Source of the DNA: Leifsonia shinshuensis
GTDB taxonomy: Bacteria > Actinomycetota > Actinomycetes > Actinomycetales > Microbacteriaceae
Reading direction: 5' to 3'
Assembly (NCBI RefSeq): GCF_013410375.1
Contig: NZ_JACCFL010000001.1
Coordinates: forward strand, 3,286,001 to 3,350,000
Length of the DNA stretch: 64,000 nucleotides
A program made the position numbers and the translations under genes. The notes below the pieces were generated by a model, which saw nothing but the letters and a program-made list of their open reading frames with translations, had not been told where the DNA came from and searched no databases. This document shows, in pieces, positions 17,389 to 27,754 of this stretch. Numbering within the stretch: position 1 is the stretch's first letter; each line of letters starts with the position of its first letter.

Positions 17389-17910
17389 ATGGGGCCTACC
17401 GTGAGCACTGTGATCTTCGAGGAAGGGCCCTGGCGGGTAGCAACCGCGATGGCTGAGCCAACGGCAGCATTCAATACGTGCCGCTGGACTACTACATCAC
17501 TGCCAACTCGTCGCATGGTCGTCACATCCCCGTTCTCGGCCACTATCGAGGTCATGCGTACGGGAAGCGGCGTGCTGCCGCGAGCACTAATTGTGGGCGA
17601 ATTTCTGCCCGGAAGGTCAGGTCTCTCGCTAGAGGTAGGGTCGTCGGGCCCGCTCACCAACGGAGCCCCTCGAACCTGTGTGAGCCTTCTAGGGCAGCAG
17701 TTGGTGGCAGGACTACCGGAAGAGTTCGCGCGGGCTACTTTCGAGTCCCTTGCGAAGAACGCGGCCACTTTGGAGTGCCCTCCTGGGACGCTTCGAATCG
17801 GTGGAGGGGGATACGACGAAGTTGAGTCCTCTCCCATCGCATTTGAACGAGCTGCAGATGCTCTTGTTCGCGCTATCAAGTTCGAATATTCGTTACCGTT
17901 CAGAGCCTGA
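17389..17910 (+). CDS. Hypothetical protein in the tRNA-flanked segment
   Basis: This 173-residue protein starts MGPTVSTVIFEEGPW; a GTG at 17401 is an alternative start. The C-terminal half (RTCVSLLGQQLVAGLPEEFA, then ECPPGTLRIGGGGYDEVESS) has the even composition of a real protein. Residues about 25-45 look less natural, so a small frameshift there is possible. It lies 24 bases after the SCO4402-like gene and 3 bases before the next gene. No family is recognised. Confidence 0.5.
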   Translation: MGPTVSTVIFEEGPWRVATAMAEPTAAFNTCRWTTTSLPTRRMVVTSPFSATIEVMRTGSGVLPRALIVGEFLPGRSGLSLEVGSSGPLTNGAPRTCVSLLGQQLVAGLPEEFARATFESLAKNAATLECPPGTLRIGGGGYDEVESSPIAFERAADALVRAIKFEYSLPFRA

Positions 17911-17913
17911 GAG

Positions 17914-18519
<606 letters not shown>

Positions 18520-18575
18520 TTGCTGTCCCGCCCAGGCCGTGAGAGCGCCAAGCAAGACAACTCGACTATCTTAGC

Positions 18576-18628
18576 GTGTCGGCGGGGCCCGTCGTGACCA
18601 ACCCGAAAGCCACAAGCCCCGCCGACAC
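18576..18628. terminator. Inverted repeat between tRNA-Pro and the GH18 gene
   Basis: Arms GTGTCGGCGGGGC (18576-18588) and GCCCCGCCGACAC (18616-18628) are perfectly complementary around a 27-base loop. It lies downstream of the GH18 gene stop on the minus strand and may terminate the polysaccharide operon. Confidence 0.5.
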
Positions 18629-18753
18629 AGCGCCGCGCGGCCTGCCTCCCGACGAGGAGGCGCGACGCGACGCCCGGACCTCCCGCCCCGCAGCGGTGCG
18701 TCCAGGTGGGGTCGGCGACGGGATGCGCGAACCGGCAGCATCCCGCCGCCGAG

Positions 18754-20385
18754 TCACTTCTGGGCGGTGCCGCCGCCCAAGATCGTGTCGATCTCGTCCT
18801 GGGTGAGCGGGGCCCAGGGGGACGAGTCGGGGTTGGCGCTGGCGGCCTCCGGGCTGTCGCCCTTCGTCCACCACTTGGCCTCGAACGGGACGCCGTCGAA
18901 CAGGATGCGGGCGCCCTTGTCGTAGGCGGTCTCACCGCTCCAGTTCGGGTACGTCCCCGGCGGCAGCGTCGGCTGCGGGATCGGGGTCTCGCCGGGCAGC
19001 ACCGGGCCGACCAGCTCCCAAGGGGTCTCCCACGCGTTCAGCACGGGGTTGTCCGGCACGTCGCCCTTGGTCCACCACTTGGCCTGGTACACGTTGTGGT
19101 GCCAGGTGACCTTGGTGCCCTTGAGGTACGAGCTGCTCGTGCTCCAGATCGGGTACGGGGAGTGCGCGGGGTCGTCGGCCTCCGCCGCGGAGGTCGGCTC
19201 GGCCGTGGTGACGGCCCCCTCCCCCAGCGCGATGCGGCCGTCGAAGCCCTTCGACAGGAGGCCCGCGAAGGTCTCCTTGCCCTGGTTCACGCCGCTGCAC
19301 GCGTCCGACACCACACTCGTGTCCACGTAGTTGGAGCCGCAGGTCTTGTCGCGGTTGGCCGACCACATCGACATCCGGCCGATCCCCGTGGAGACCGCCC
19401 ACGCGTTCAGCGTCCGGGCGTCGGCGAGGCCGAACACCTGGCCCTCGTCGTCGTTCTGGCCGATCATCGGGGTGGCGCCGATCTTCGCCCACAGGCTCGG
19501 GTCGGACTGGTGCGTTCCCGCCCGGTCGTAGAGCACGCCGAGCTGCTTCTGGGCGGCGGTCAGCGCGGCCTCGGCGGTCGCGGCCATCGACTTGCCCTCG
19601 TCCTTGGCGTTGCCGAAGTCCATGGTCATCAGGTTGACGCCGGCGAGGTCGACCTTCGCCTTCAGCATGGCCGCGACGGCGTTGGTGCCATCCAAGGTCA
19701 GGCCGGTGGGCGACACCGGGAGCGTCAGCCAGACCGCGAGGTTCTTGCCGGAGGCGCGGCGCTCCTGCTGGAGGTCGTGGATGGCGGTCGCACGGCGGGC
19801 CGTCGCGTCCGCGTTCACGAGGCCGTCGCCCTCCAGGTCCAGGTCGACGGTGCCGACCTTGTACCGGTCGACGACCGCGGCGTAGGCGTTCTTCAGCTCG
19901 GTCGGGTCGGTGCAGCCGACCGCGAGCTCCTCGTTCCGCTGGCCGCCGAACGACACCGCGACAGTGCCGCCCTGCTGCTGCAGGCGGGCGATCCGGCGGT
20001 CCAGGTCGAGCGAGCCGCGCGCCTGGTCCATCGTGTAGGCGCCGCCCCACGACGGCGTGCACGGGTTGGTCTGGTCGGAGACGATGAACGAGAGCACGGC
20101 GTCCTTGGTGGAGGTCGCGCCCAGGTTCTCGAACCCGTACTTCGGGGTCGCGGTGACGTCCACGAAGGAGGCGAACCACGGCTTCACGTCCACCGACGCG
20201 CGAGCGCTCCACCACTGGAAGCCGACGACACCGGCCGAGACGACGACCACCGCGACGAGGGCGGCGCCGATCACCCGCCACGGCGACAGCCGGCGGCCGG
20301 AGTCCGACTCGGGGGCCTGCAGCCGGTCGGTCGCGGCGGCCTGCGCGGCCTGCGCGGAGGCGGCCTTCCTGTCCTTGCGCGACAT
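18754..20385 (-). CDS. Membrane-anchored GH18-type chitinase-like protein with two CBM5/12-like modules
   Basis: This 543-residue protein has a cytoplasmic N-terminus (MSRKDRKAASAQAAQAAATD), one membrane anchor (residues about 37-58), then a GH18 barrel. The catalytic strand reads VGTVDLDLEGDG, matching DxDxE, with LTLPVSP and LAGVNLMTMDFG later. Two C-terminal repeats (YPIWSTSSSYLKGTKVTW...YQAKWWTKGD and YPNWSGETAYDKGARILF...FEAKWWTKGD) are chitin-binding-like. Its ATG overlaps the glycosyltransferase stop by ATGA. It probably trims or releases the glucan or amino-sugar polymer made by that synthase. Confidence 0.85.
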   Translation of the reverse strand: MSRKDRKAASAQAAQAAATDRLQAPESDSGRRLSPWRVIGAALVAVVVVSAGVVGFQWWSARASVDVKPWFASFVDVTATPKYGFENLGATSTKDAVLSFIVSDQTNPCTPSWGGAYTMDQARGSLDLDRRIARLQQQGGTVAVSFGGQRNEELAVGCTDPTELKNAYAAVVDRYKVGTVDLDLEGDGLVNADATARRATAIHDLQQERRASGKNLAVWLTLPVSPTGLTLDGTNAVAAMLKAKVDLAGVNLMTMDFGNAKDEGKSMAATAEAALTAAQKQLGVLYDRAGTHQSDPSLWAKIGATPMIGQNDDEGQVFGLADARTLNAWAVSTGIGRMSMWSANRDKTCGSNYVDTSVVSDACSGVNQGKETFAGLLSKGFDGRIALGEGAVTTAEPTSAAEADDPAHSPYPIWSTSSSYLKGTKVTWHHNVYQAKWWTKGDVPDNPVLNAWETPWELVGPVLPGETPIPQPTLPPGTYPNWSGETAYDKGARILFDGVPFEAKWWTKGDSPEAASANPDSSPWAPLTQDEIDTILGGGTAQK

Positions 20386-22718
20386 CAGGCGGCCTGCCGC
20401 TCGCCGTCGACGGTGCCGTCGACCGTGGGCGTGTCCAGCGGGACGTCGTCCCGCACCGCGGTGCGCTCGAAGTGCGGCACCTCGCCGCCGGCGTGGCCGT
20501 GGTAGAGCACGGAGCGCCAGTCGATCGACTCGGTCGCCGGCGCGGTCGCCGGGGCGGCGCGCTTGTGCTTCTTCTCGACGTACAGCGGCTTGGTCAGGCC
20601 GAGCCAGATGTCCACGATCGTGTTCCAGACGCCGATGTAGGCGACCAGCGACCAGATCGCCAGGGTCGCGTTGAACGCGGCGAACGCGGCGTTGCCCCAG
20701 TTGTGCGCGTTCCAGTCGCGCCACAGCGTGAACAGCGAGAACGCGATGATCGCGAGCGGCGCGAGCACGTAGAGCAGCGGCGACGCGGTGCGGTTCTTCA
20801 CCTTCGGCGTGCGGGCGAACGGGATCTTCTTGCCGGTCAGCGACTGCTGGATCGACTTGAGCACACCGGCCAGGTTCACCGGCAGCAAGATCAGGTTGAA
20901 GCCGTAGATCCGGAAGATGTCGGTGCCCTTGTACCCGGCGTAGCGGAGGTCGCTCGCCTGGCTGATGAAGTACGGCAGCGCGGCCAGCAGCACCATCGGG
21001 CTGAGCAGCCGGCCGTCGTACGGGTACGCCAGCAGGAACACCAGGCCGAAGCTCGCCCAGCAGATCGAGGCCATGTAGTTGACCCGCAGCAGCAGCTCGA
21101 TGCGCGAGACGGTCTCGCCGCGGCGCTTGCGCTCACGGACCTGCTTCCACAGCTTCGGCAGGATGAGGAGGCCGCCGTTCGCCCACCGGCGGCGCTGCAC
21201 GATCAGCGAGCCGAAGTCCGGCGGGGTGGCGGAGTAGCTGAGCCGCTCCGGGTAGTTCACGAGCGTCCAGCCGTGGGTGCCGAGGTCGATGCTCGACTCG
21301 GTGTCCTCGATGACGGTGCGGTCCTGGATGTACCGGCGCACCTCGAAGCCGCCGACCCACTCCGTCTCGACGATGTCCTCCAGCGCGCGCTTGCGGATGA
21401 CCGCGTTCGCGCCCACCCAGAAGGTCGCGCCGTAGAAGCTCTTGCCCTGGTGCAGGATGTGCTGGATGTCGGTCGTCGCGCCGGCGAGGCGCTCGATGCG
21501 GGTGCCGGCGCCGCGGAACGACGAGTACGGGGTCTGCGTCACGGCGACGCGGGCGTTGCCCGGCTGCTGCAGGAAGTAGGTCAGCCGCAGGCAGTACTCG
21601 CGCAGCAGGATGGAGTCGGCGTCCAGGGTCAGCAGGAAGTCGCTGTCCGGGATCTCGATGTCGCCGGGCCGGCGCGAACCGGCCGGGACGGGGTTGAGGA
21701 TGGGGCCGTCCGGCGTCTCCTCGACGCGGTAGGTGCCGCCCATCAGGCCGATGTAGGCGTTGAGGTTCATCGCCTTGTTGGCCTCGTGGGAGAGGGACGC
21801 CCACTTCTTTCGCTCGAACACCATCAGCTCGGCGTCGAACGTCCAGGCGAGCCGGCGGTACAGCTGGGCCACGCGCTCGCTGGTGAGCGCGGCGCCCTCG
21901 CCGACGGCGGCCGTCACGGCCTCCGCGGTGAGCGCCAGCTCGTCGCCGAGGGCGCGGAGCACCTGGTCGGCGAAGAAGACGTCCACGTGGTCCTCGATGC
22001 CGTGCGCGTCCGCCTGGGCGTACAGCCACTCGGCCGCCCAGCGGTAGTGGTCCGCCAGTTCGAGCGCGGTCTCGTCGTCGGCGAAGGCGCGCTCGTCGCC
22101 CAGCTCGAAGCGCAGCAGCGCGTCGGTGAACCGGAACCGCGGCTCGGCGAGCTGGCCGGTGATGCTGTCGGCGAGGGCGCGGGTGGCGTTCAGCCGCTCG
22201 GCGGTGGCCGGGTCGGTCGGGTTCGGGTTGTCGTCGACCAGCAGCACGACGCGCATGGAGGGGAACTCCTGCAGCGCGGCCGACAGCAGGGTCATCCGGA
22301 CGACCTCCGGCTCCTCCGCGTAGGAGGGCACGAGCACCGTGATGGACGGCTGGTGCTGGGCGAAGTGCCGGTCGAGCTCGGCGCGCGGAACGCGCACGTG
22401 CTTCTGGAAGCGCTGCAGCGCGCCCTGACGGGCGACCAGGTACATCAGCGCGGAGAAGGTGAGGAAGGTGACGACGACGGTGTAGCCGATGGCCTCCATC
22501 GTGAACCGGAAGTCCTGCGTGCCGAGCACGAGGAACTGGCGGATGATCGTCGTCACGACGTAGATCGCCCAGAAGACGATGGTCGCGACGATGGCGACGC
22601 GGCTCCAGGTGATCTTCCGGTCTGAGGGCTTCGGGTGGACCGTGGGCAGTGGTTCGGTGCGGCGCTCGGCGCCCCACTGTCGTTTCCGGGCAGGCGTGTA
22701 TGAACTTGTAGAACTCAT
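20385..22718 (-). CDS. Processive family-2 glycosyltransferase (cellulose/chitin synthase-like)
   Basis: This 777-residue membrane enzyme has two N-terminal helices (residues about 38-100), a GT2 domain and four or more C-terminal helices. Synthase motifs are VLLVDDNPN, LLTLDADSILL (metal-binding DxD), TVIEDTES and QRRRWANGG, which is the Q(Q/R)xRW motif of processive synthases. MSSTSSYTPARKRQW at 22718 is taken as the start; an in-frame extension to 22820 would run through the apparent promoter. It is coupled to a GH18 protein, so an extracellular beta-linked polymer is likely. No PilZ domain is seen. Confidence 0.88.
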   Translation of the reverse strand: MSSTSSYTPARKRQWGAERRTEPLPTVHPKPSDRKITWSRVAIVATIVFWAIYVVTTIIRQFLVLGTQDFRFTMEAIGYTVVVTFLTFSALMYLVARQGALQRFQKHVRVPRAELDRHFAQHQPSITVLVPSYAEEPEVVRMTLLSAALQEFPSMRVVLLVDDNPNPTDPATAERLNATRALADSITGQLAEPRFRFTDALLRFELGDERAFADDETALELADHYRWAAEWLYAQADAHGIEDHVDVFFADQVLRALGDELALTAEAVTAAVGEGAALTSERVAQLYRRLAWTFDAELMVFERKKWASLSHEANKAMNLNAYIGLMGGTYRVEETPDGPILNPVPAGSRRPGDIEIPDSDFLLTLDADSILLREYCLRLTYFLQQPGNARVAVTQTPYSSFRGAGTRIERLAGATTDIQHILHQGKSFYGATFWVGANAVIRKRALEDIVETEWVGGFEVRRYIQDRTVIEDTESSIDLGTHGWTLVNYPERLSYSATPPDFGSLIVQRRRWANGGLLILPKLWKQVRERKRRGETVSRIELLLRVNYMASICWASFGLVFLLAYPYDGRLLSPMVLLAALPYFISQASDLRYAGYKGTDIFRIYGFNLILLPVNLAGVLKSIQQSLTGKKIPFARTPKVKNRTASPLLYVLAPLAIIAFSLFTLWRDWNAHNWGNAAFAAFNATLAIWSLVAYIGVWNTIVDIWLGLTKPLYVEKKHKRAAPATAPATESIDWRSVLYHGHAGGEVPHFERTAVRDDVPLDTPTVDGTVDGERQAA

Positions 22719-22775
22719 GGTCGGGTATGCGTCCTCGATGACGAGAGCCCGCGCCTTCGGGTAGCGCGGTCGGGT

Positions 22776-22827
22776 AGCTCTCTCAGTCGTCCACATTAGT
22801 GAGGACAGACCGGGGTACAAATACCCC
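22776..22827 (-). promoter_or_regulatory. Promoter and GGGGTA/TACCCC inverted repeat before the synthase operon
   Basis: On the minus strand TTGTAC and TAATGT lie 16 bases apart and fit -35 and -10 elements, leaving a leader of roughly 70 bases. An inverted repeat GGGGTA-CAAA-TACCCC at 22812-22827 overlaps the -35 hexamer and could be an operator. Both are read by eye. Confidence 0.4.
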
Positions 22828-22903
22828 CATCCGGGTCGCCCCCTGACTGGGGGTGACCTGGACCCGTCGGTCCACCCGAAAATCCGGCGCGCCCCCTTGA
22901 CGA

Positions 22904-22946
22904 GAAACCGCCGAGTACGCAGAGAATCTGCGTACTCGGCGGTTTC
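22904..22946 (-). terminator. Terminator of the der operon
   Basis: A 19-base perfect stem (22904-22922 with 22928-22946) around the loop AGAAT lies 28 bases beyond the der stop. The stem contains GCCGAGTACGCAG and its complement and ends in T-rich sequence on the distal side. Confidence 0.85.
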
Positions 22947-22973
22947 TAACCGATTATCGGCGTACTCGGGAGG

Positions 22974-24479
22974 TCAGCGCTTGCGCTTCTCGCGCACGCG
23001 CATGTTGAGCACGATCGGGCTGCCCTCGAAGCCGTAGACCTCGCGGAGGCGCCGGATGATGTAGCGCCGGTAGCCCGGGTCGAGGAAGCCCGTGGTGAAC
23101 ACCACGAATGTCGGCGGCCGGCTGCTCGCCTGCGTGCCGAACAGGATGCGCGGCTGCTTGCCGCCGCGCACCGGGTGCGGGTGCGCCGCGGTGAGCTCGG
23201 CGAGGAACGCGTTGAACTTGCCGGTCGGGATGCGGGTGTCCCACGACTCCAGCGCCAGCTCCAGCGCGGGCACCAGCTTCTCCAGGTGGCGGCCGGTGCG
23301 CGCCGAGATGTTGACGCGCGGAGCCCAGGAGACGTGCGCGAGGTCCTGCTCGATCTCGCGCTCCAGGTAGCGGCGGCGGTCGTCGTCCAGGAGGTCCCAC
23401 TTGTTGAAGGCGAGGACGAGCGCGCGGCCGGACTCCAGCACGAGGTCGATGATGCGCACGTCCTGCTCGCTGATCGGCTCGGACACGTCGAGGACGACGA
23501 CCGCGACCTCCGCCTTCTCCAGCGCCGTGGAGGTGCGCAGCGACGCGTAGAAGTCGGCGCCCTGCTGCAGGTGCACGCGGCGGCGGATGCCGGCGGTGTC
23601 GACGAAGCGCCACACCTTGCCGCCCAGCTCGACCTGCTCGTCCACCGGGTCGCGAGTGGTGCCGGCGAGCTCGTTGACGACCACGCGCTCCTCCCCCGCC
23701 GCCTTGTTCAGCAGCGAGGACTTGCCCACGTTCGGGCGGCCGACGATGGCCACGCGACGCGGACCGCCGACCTCCTGCTTGGCGACCTTGGAGACCTCCG
23801 GCAGCGCCTTCAGGATCTCGTCCAGCAGGTCGGCCACACCGCGGCCGTGAAGTGCGGAGACCGGCCACGGCTCGCCGAGGCCGAGCGACCAGAGCTCGGT
23901 CGCGTACGGCTCCTGGCGGGCGTCGTCCACCTTGTTGGCCGCGAGGAACACCGGCTTCTTCGTCTTGCGCAGCAACCGGACCACGTGCTCGTCGGTGGAA
24001 GTCGCACCGACGGTCGCGTCCACGACGAACAGCACCGCGTCGGCGAGGTCGATCGCGACCTCCGCCTGCGCGGCCACGGACGCGTCGATGCCACGGGCGT
24101 CGGGCTCCCAGCCGCCGGTGTCCACGACGGTGAAGCGGCGGCCGTTCCACTCCGCGTGGTACGACACGCGGTCCCGCGTGACACCGGGGGTGTCCTCCAC
24201 GACGGCCTCGCGGCGGCCCAGGATGCGGTTGACGAGTGCCGACTTGCCGACGTTCGGGCGGCCGACGATGGCCAGCACCGGCAGAGCGGGCAGGTAGGTG
24301 ATCGCGTCGGGGTCCTCGGTGACAGCGCCGAGGAGGTCGAGGTCGGTGTCGTCGAGCTCGTACTCCTCCAGACCGCTGCGGAGGGCGGCGGCGCGCTGCA
24401 CCGCGAGGTTCTCATCCAGGTCCGCGAGGCGCTCGACCAGGTCGTCGGCGCCGGTGGGCTCGTTCTCGATGTCAGACAT
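22974..24479 (-). CDS. der: Ribosome biogenesis GTPase Der (EngA)
   Basis: This 501-residue protein has two consecutive GTPase domains: G1 [11 protein letters not shown] near residue 73 and [11 protein letters not shown] near 246. Each has its own DTGG or DTAG switch and NKVDD/NKWDLL specificity motif. A C-terminal KH-like domain ends in a lysine/arginine tail. An acidic N-terminal extension of about 60 residues is common in actinobacteria. Der acts in maturation of the large ribosomal subunit. Its ATG overlaps the cmk stop by eight bases. Confidence 0.96.
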   Translation of the reverse strand: MSDIENEPTGADDLVERLADLDENLAVQRAAALRSGLEEYELDDTDLDLLGAVTEDPDAITYLPALPVLAIVGRPNVGKSALVNRILGRREAVVEDTPGVTRDRVSYHAEWNGRRFTVVDTGGWEPDARGIDASVAAQAEVAIDLADAVLFVVDATVGATSTDEHVVRLLRKTKKPVFLAANKVDDARQEPYATELWSLGLGEPWPVSALHGRGVADLLDEILKALPEVSKVAKQEVGGPRRVAIVGRPNVGKSSLLNKAAGEERVVVNELAGTTRDPVDEQVELGGKVWRFVDTAGIRRRVHLQQGADFYASLRTSTALEKAEVAVVVLDVSEPISEQDVRIIDLVLESGRALVLAFNKWDLLDDDRRRYLEREIEQDLAHVSWAPRVNISARTGRHLEKLVPALELALESWDTRIPTGKFNAFLAELTAAHPHPVRGGKQPRILFGTQASSRPPTFVVFTTGFLDPGYRRYIIRRLREVYGFEGSPIVLNMRVREKRKR

Positions 24480-25185
24480 GGGTCTCTTTCTGTACGACCG
24501 CGATGACCGCGTCGACGGTCTGGTCGAAGTCGAGGTCGGTGGAGTCGACGGTGATCACGCCGTCCGCGGCGTTCATGAAGTCCACGACCCGGGAGTCGGC
24601 CGCGTCGCGTCTGCGGAGGGCCTCACCGACGTGGGCGGCGGAATGGCCGGTCAGCTCGGCAGAACGCCTGGCCATTCTAACCTGCTCGTCGGCGGTGAGC
24701 AGGATGCGCACCGGCGCATCGGGGCAGACCACGGTCGTGATGTCGCGGCCCTCCACGACGATGCCGCGCTTCTCGCCGTGCGCGATGATCGCGCGGAACA
24801 GCCCGGTCAGGAACGCGCGCACCTCCGGGACGCGCGCGATCGCGCTGACCACAGCGGTCACCTCCGGCTCGCGGATGACGTCGGTGACGTCGTGGTCGCC
24901 GACGAACACGTGGTAAGTGTCCGGGTGCGTCCCGATCCGGTAGTCGAAGTCGGGTAACGCGTCGATGACGGCGTCGGAGTCGGTGGGGTCGAGCCGGCGC
25001 TGCACGACGAACCAGCTCAGGGCGCGGTATGCGGCGCCGGTGTCGAGGTACGACCAGCCCAGCTTGCGGGCCGCGGCCTTCGAGACGGAGGACTTGCCGC
25101 TCCCGGCGGGGCCGTCGACGGCCACGACGATCGGAAGGCCTGCGGTGCGGTCGGCGGTGTTGGTGGGGTCGATCGGGTCGGTCAT
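24472..25185 (-). CDS. cmk: Cytidylate kinase
   Basis: This 237-residue kinase phosphorylates CMP and dCMP. The P-loop reads [19 protein letters not shown], followed by [13 protein letters not shown] and the lid/NMP region [16 protein letters not shown]. The start at 25185 (MTDPIDPTN) is set by ATGA overlap with the tyrA stop; the longer frame to 25236 would run into tyrA. It sits in the conserved scpAB-rluB-cmk-der neighbourhood. Confidence 0.95.
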   Translation of the reverse strand: MTDPIDPTNTADRTAGLPIVVAVDGPAGSGKSSVSKAAARKLGWSYLDTGAAYRALSWFVVQRRLDPTDSDAVIDALPDFDYRIGTHPDTYHVFVGDHDVTDVIREPEVTAVVSAIARVPEVRAFLTGLFRAIIAHGEKRGIVVEGRDITTVVCPDAPVRILLTADEQVRMARRSAELTGHSAAHVGEALRRRDAADSRVVDFMNAADGVITVDSTDLDFDQTVDAVIAVVQKETHV

Positions 25186-26270
25186 CCGGCGATCCTCCAG
25201 CCGCGGTCGGTCAGGTCGTCGACGGTGCGCTGCCACACCTCGGGGAGAACGGCGATCTCGGCCAGGCCGAAGGCGGCGCCCGGCGAGTGCTCCAGGCGCA
25301 GGTCCTCCAGGTTCACGTCCAGCTCGCCGAGCTCGGCGAGGAGGCGCGCGAGCTCACCCGGCCGGTCGTCCACCATGACGACGAGGCTGGAGAACCGCTT
25401 GTCCTGGCCGTGCTTGCCCGGCAGGCGGGCGACGCCGACGTTGCCGCCAGCGATCTCCTCCGCGATGGTGCGCCGGGCGCCCACGGCGTCCACGTCGTCC
25501 AGCGCCGCGAGCATCCGGTCGAGGTCGTCGCGGTAGGCGCGCAGGATCGAGACGATGGCGGGCGCGTTCGCGCCGAGGATCTGCACCCACAGCTCCGGCT
25601 CGCTGCCGGCGATGCGCGTCACGTCGCGCACGCCCTGGCCGGCGAGGCCGAGCGCGGCGTCGGTGGAGGCCGCGAGCCGTTTCGCCATCAGCGACGAGAC
25701 GATCTGGGGTGTGTGCGAGACGAGCGCGACCGCGGCGTCGTGGTCGTCGGCCGCCATCTCGACCGGAGTGGCGCCGAGGTCGAGGATGAGCGCCTCCACC
25801 AGGTTGACCGACGCGCGGGCGTTCTCCGGCCGGGCGGCGACCACCCAGGGGCGGCCGATGAACAGGTCAGCACGGGCGGCGCTGGGGCCGCCGCGCTCCC
25901 GGCCGGCGAGCGGATGCGACCCGACGTAGCGGGACAGGTCGACGCCAGCCTCCTGCAGCTCGGCGAGCGGCTGACCCTTCACGCTGGCGACGTCGGTGAC
26001 GACGGCGGCGGGATGCGCGGCCAGCTCCTCGGCGACGACGCGCGACACCAGGTCCGGCGGCACCGCCACGACGATCAGCGCCGGCTCCACTCCCCCGTCG
26101 TCCGGCCTCCCCGCGCCGTAGTCGGCGGCGAGGCGCAGGTGGGCGGGAGAGGCGTCGGCGAGCAGCACGTCCACGCCGCGGGCGCGCAGCCCCAGCCCGA
26201 CGGACGCCCCGAGCAGCCCCGCACCGACCACTCGGACGGGACCGGCGAGGCGGGAGGCGGAATCAGTCAC
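25182..26270 (-). CDS. tyrA: Prephenate dehydrogenase
   Basis: This 362-residue enzyme oxidatively decarboxylates prephenate for tyrosine synthesis. The N-terminal Rossmann motif reads [19 protein letters not shown], with SHPLAGRE in the substrate domain and a C-terminal ACT-like region ([17 protein letters not shown]) likely used for feedback control. Start GTG at 26270 is preceded by TAAGGT and six bases, a leaderless pattern. It is first in the tyrA-cmk-der run. Confidence 0.92.
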   Translation of the reverse strand: MTDSASRLAGPVRVVGAGLLGASVGLGLRARGVDVLLADASPAHLRLAADYGAGRPDDGGVEPALIVVAVPPDLVSRVVAEELAAHPAAVVTDVASVKGQPLAELQEAGVDLSRYVGSHPLAGRERGGPSAARADLFIGRPWVVAARPENARASVNLVEALILDLGATPVEMAADDHDAAVALVSHTPQIVSSLMAKRLAASTDAALGLAGQGVRDVTRIAGSEPELWVQILGANAPAIVSILRAYRDDLDRMLAALDDVDAVGARRTIAEEIAGGNVGVARLPGKHGQDKRFSSLVVMVDDRPGELARLLAELGELDVNLEDLRLEHSPGAAFGLAEIAVLPEVWQRTVDDLTDRGWRIAG

Positions 26271-26385
26271 GGATCCACCTTAGTCGGGCGCGAATCCCCC
26301 CTCCTGCCGCAGGAGTTCGGCGCCGACGCGCCGCGGGGCCTCCTTCGGAAGGCGCTCCGGCAGGATGATCAGGCCGAGTCTCCTG

Positions 26386-27150
26386 TTATTGCCGCGAGAT
26401 CGTCAGCAGCGCGCCCAGCTCCTCCTTGGTGAGGTCCCGCATCGCGCCGACCTTCAGGGTCCCAAGGTGCAGCGGGCCGAACTGGCGGCGCACCAGCTCG
26501 ATCACCGGGTGGCCGACCTCCGCCATCATGCGGCGGACGATCCGGTTGCGCCCGGAGTGCAGCGTGATCTCCACGAGGCTGTCGCCGCCGCCCGAGCGCG
26601 ACTGCAGCAGCCGGGCCTTGTCGGCCGAGATCGGGCCATCCTCCAGCTCGACGCCCCTGGTGAGGCGGGCGATCGTCTGCGGGGTCACCGTGCCGCGGAC
26701 CCGTGCGATGTAGGTCTTGGTCACGCCGAAGCTGGGGTGCGCGAGCACGTGCGCGAGCTCGCCGTCGTTCGTCAGGATCAGGAGGCCGGAGGTCTCGGCG
26801 TCCAGGCGGCCCACGTTGAACAGGCGCTCGGGGTAGTCCGCCGTGAAGCGCGACAGGTCGGGCCGGCCCTGCTCGTCGCGCATCGAGCTGACCACGCCGA
26901 CCGGCTTGTTGAGCATCACGTAGCGCCGCGAGGTGTCGAGCTGCACCGCGGTGCCGTCGACGGCCACCCGGTCGGTCGCCGGGTCGACGCGGCGGCCGAG
27001 CTCGGTGACGACCTGGCCGTTCACCGTCACGCGGCCGGCGACGATCAGGTCCTCCGAGACGCGACGGGAGGCCACCCCGGCGGCGGCCATGACCTTCTGG
27101 AGGCGTTCGCCCTGCGCGGCCGCGCCGCCGTTCCCGCCGTCACCGGACAT
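26386..27150 (-). CDS. rluB: 23S rRNA pseudouridine synthase, RluB family
   Basis: This 254-residue protein has an S4 RNA-binding domain (ERLQKVMAAAGVASRR onward) and a catalytic domain with GRLDAETSGLLILTNDG, where the aspartate is the nucleophile. IVRRMMAEVGHPV follows near the end. A Gly-rich N-terminal stretch of 14 residues precedes the S4 domain. It overlaps the end of scpB by 11 bases, as in many actinobacteria. Confidence 0.93.
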   Translation of the reverse strand: MSGDGGNGGAAAQGERLQKVMAAAGVASRRVSEDLIVAGRVTVNGQVVTELGRRVDPATDRVAVDGTAVQLDTSRRYVMLNKPVGVVSSMRDEQGRPDLSRFTADYPERLFNVGRLDAETSGLLILTNDGELAHVLAHPSFGVTKTYIARVRGTVTPQTIARLTRGVELEDGPISADKARLLQSRSGGGDSLVEITLHSGRNRIVRRMMAEVGHPVIELVRRQFGPLHLGTLKVGAMRDLTKEELGALLTISRQ

Positions 27151-27754
27151 CGTCGAACCCGTCCGCGCCGTCCGCCAGCAGCGGGGAGATCTTCGGCAGC
27201 TCCTCGATGGAGTTGATGCCGAGCTGGGTGAGCAGCAGGTCGGTGGTGCCGTAGTTGATGGCGCCGGTCTCGCTGTCGGTGAACAGCTCTGTGATGAGCC
27301 CGCGGCCGAGCAGGGTGCGGACCACCGAGTCCACGTTCACGGCCCGGATGGACGCGATCGCCCCGCGGCTGATCGGCTGCTTGTACGCGATCACCGCCAG
27401 CGTCTCCAGCGCCGCCTGCGACAGCCGGGTCGGGTTCTGCTGGAGGACGTAGCCCGACACGACCGCGTCGAACTCCGGCCGCACGTACACGCGCCAGCCG
27501 CCGCCGACCTCCCGCAGCTCGAAGCCGCGGCGCACACCGGGCGTGCCGTCCGGTCCGGCCTCGCCGTCGAAGTCCGCCACCAGCGCGTCGACCGCCGCGC
27601 GGACGCGCTTCACCGGCGCCCCCACCGCGGTGGCGAGCGTCACCAGGCTCATCGGCTCGTCGGCGACCATGAGGATGGCCTCCAGCGCGCGCTCGATCTG
27701 CGCGTCCTCGACGCCGGCCGGCTCGGTCTCCAGCTCGGTTCCGTCAACCGTCAT
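27140..27754 (-). CDS. scpB: SMC-Scp complex subunit ScpB
   Basis: This 204-residue protein contains two winged-helix domains typical of ScpB: QIERALEAILMVADEPMSL near the start and SQAALETLAVIAYKQPISR near residue 115. It bridges ScpA and SMC during chromosome condensation. The gene overlaps scpA by 11 bases and rluB by 11 bases, so the three are coupled. Confidence 0.95.
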   Translation of the reverse strand: MTVDGTELETEPAGVEDAQIERALEAILMVADEPMSLVTLATAVGAPVKRVRAAVDALVADFDGEAGPDGTPGVRRGFELREVGGGWRVYVRPEFDAVVSGYVLQQNPTRLSQAALETLAVIAYKQPISRGAIASIRAVNVDSVVRTLLGRGLITELFTDSETGAINYGTTDLLLTQLGINSIEELPKISPLLADGADGFDDVR

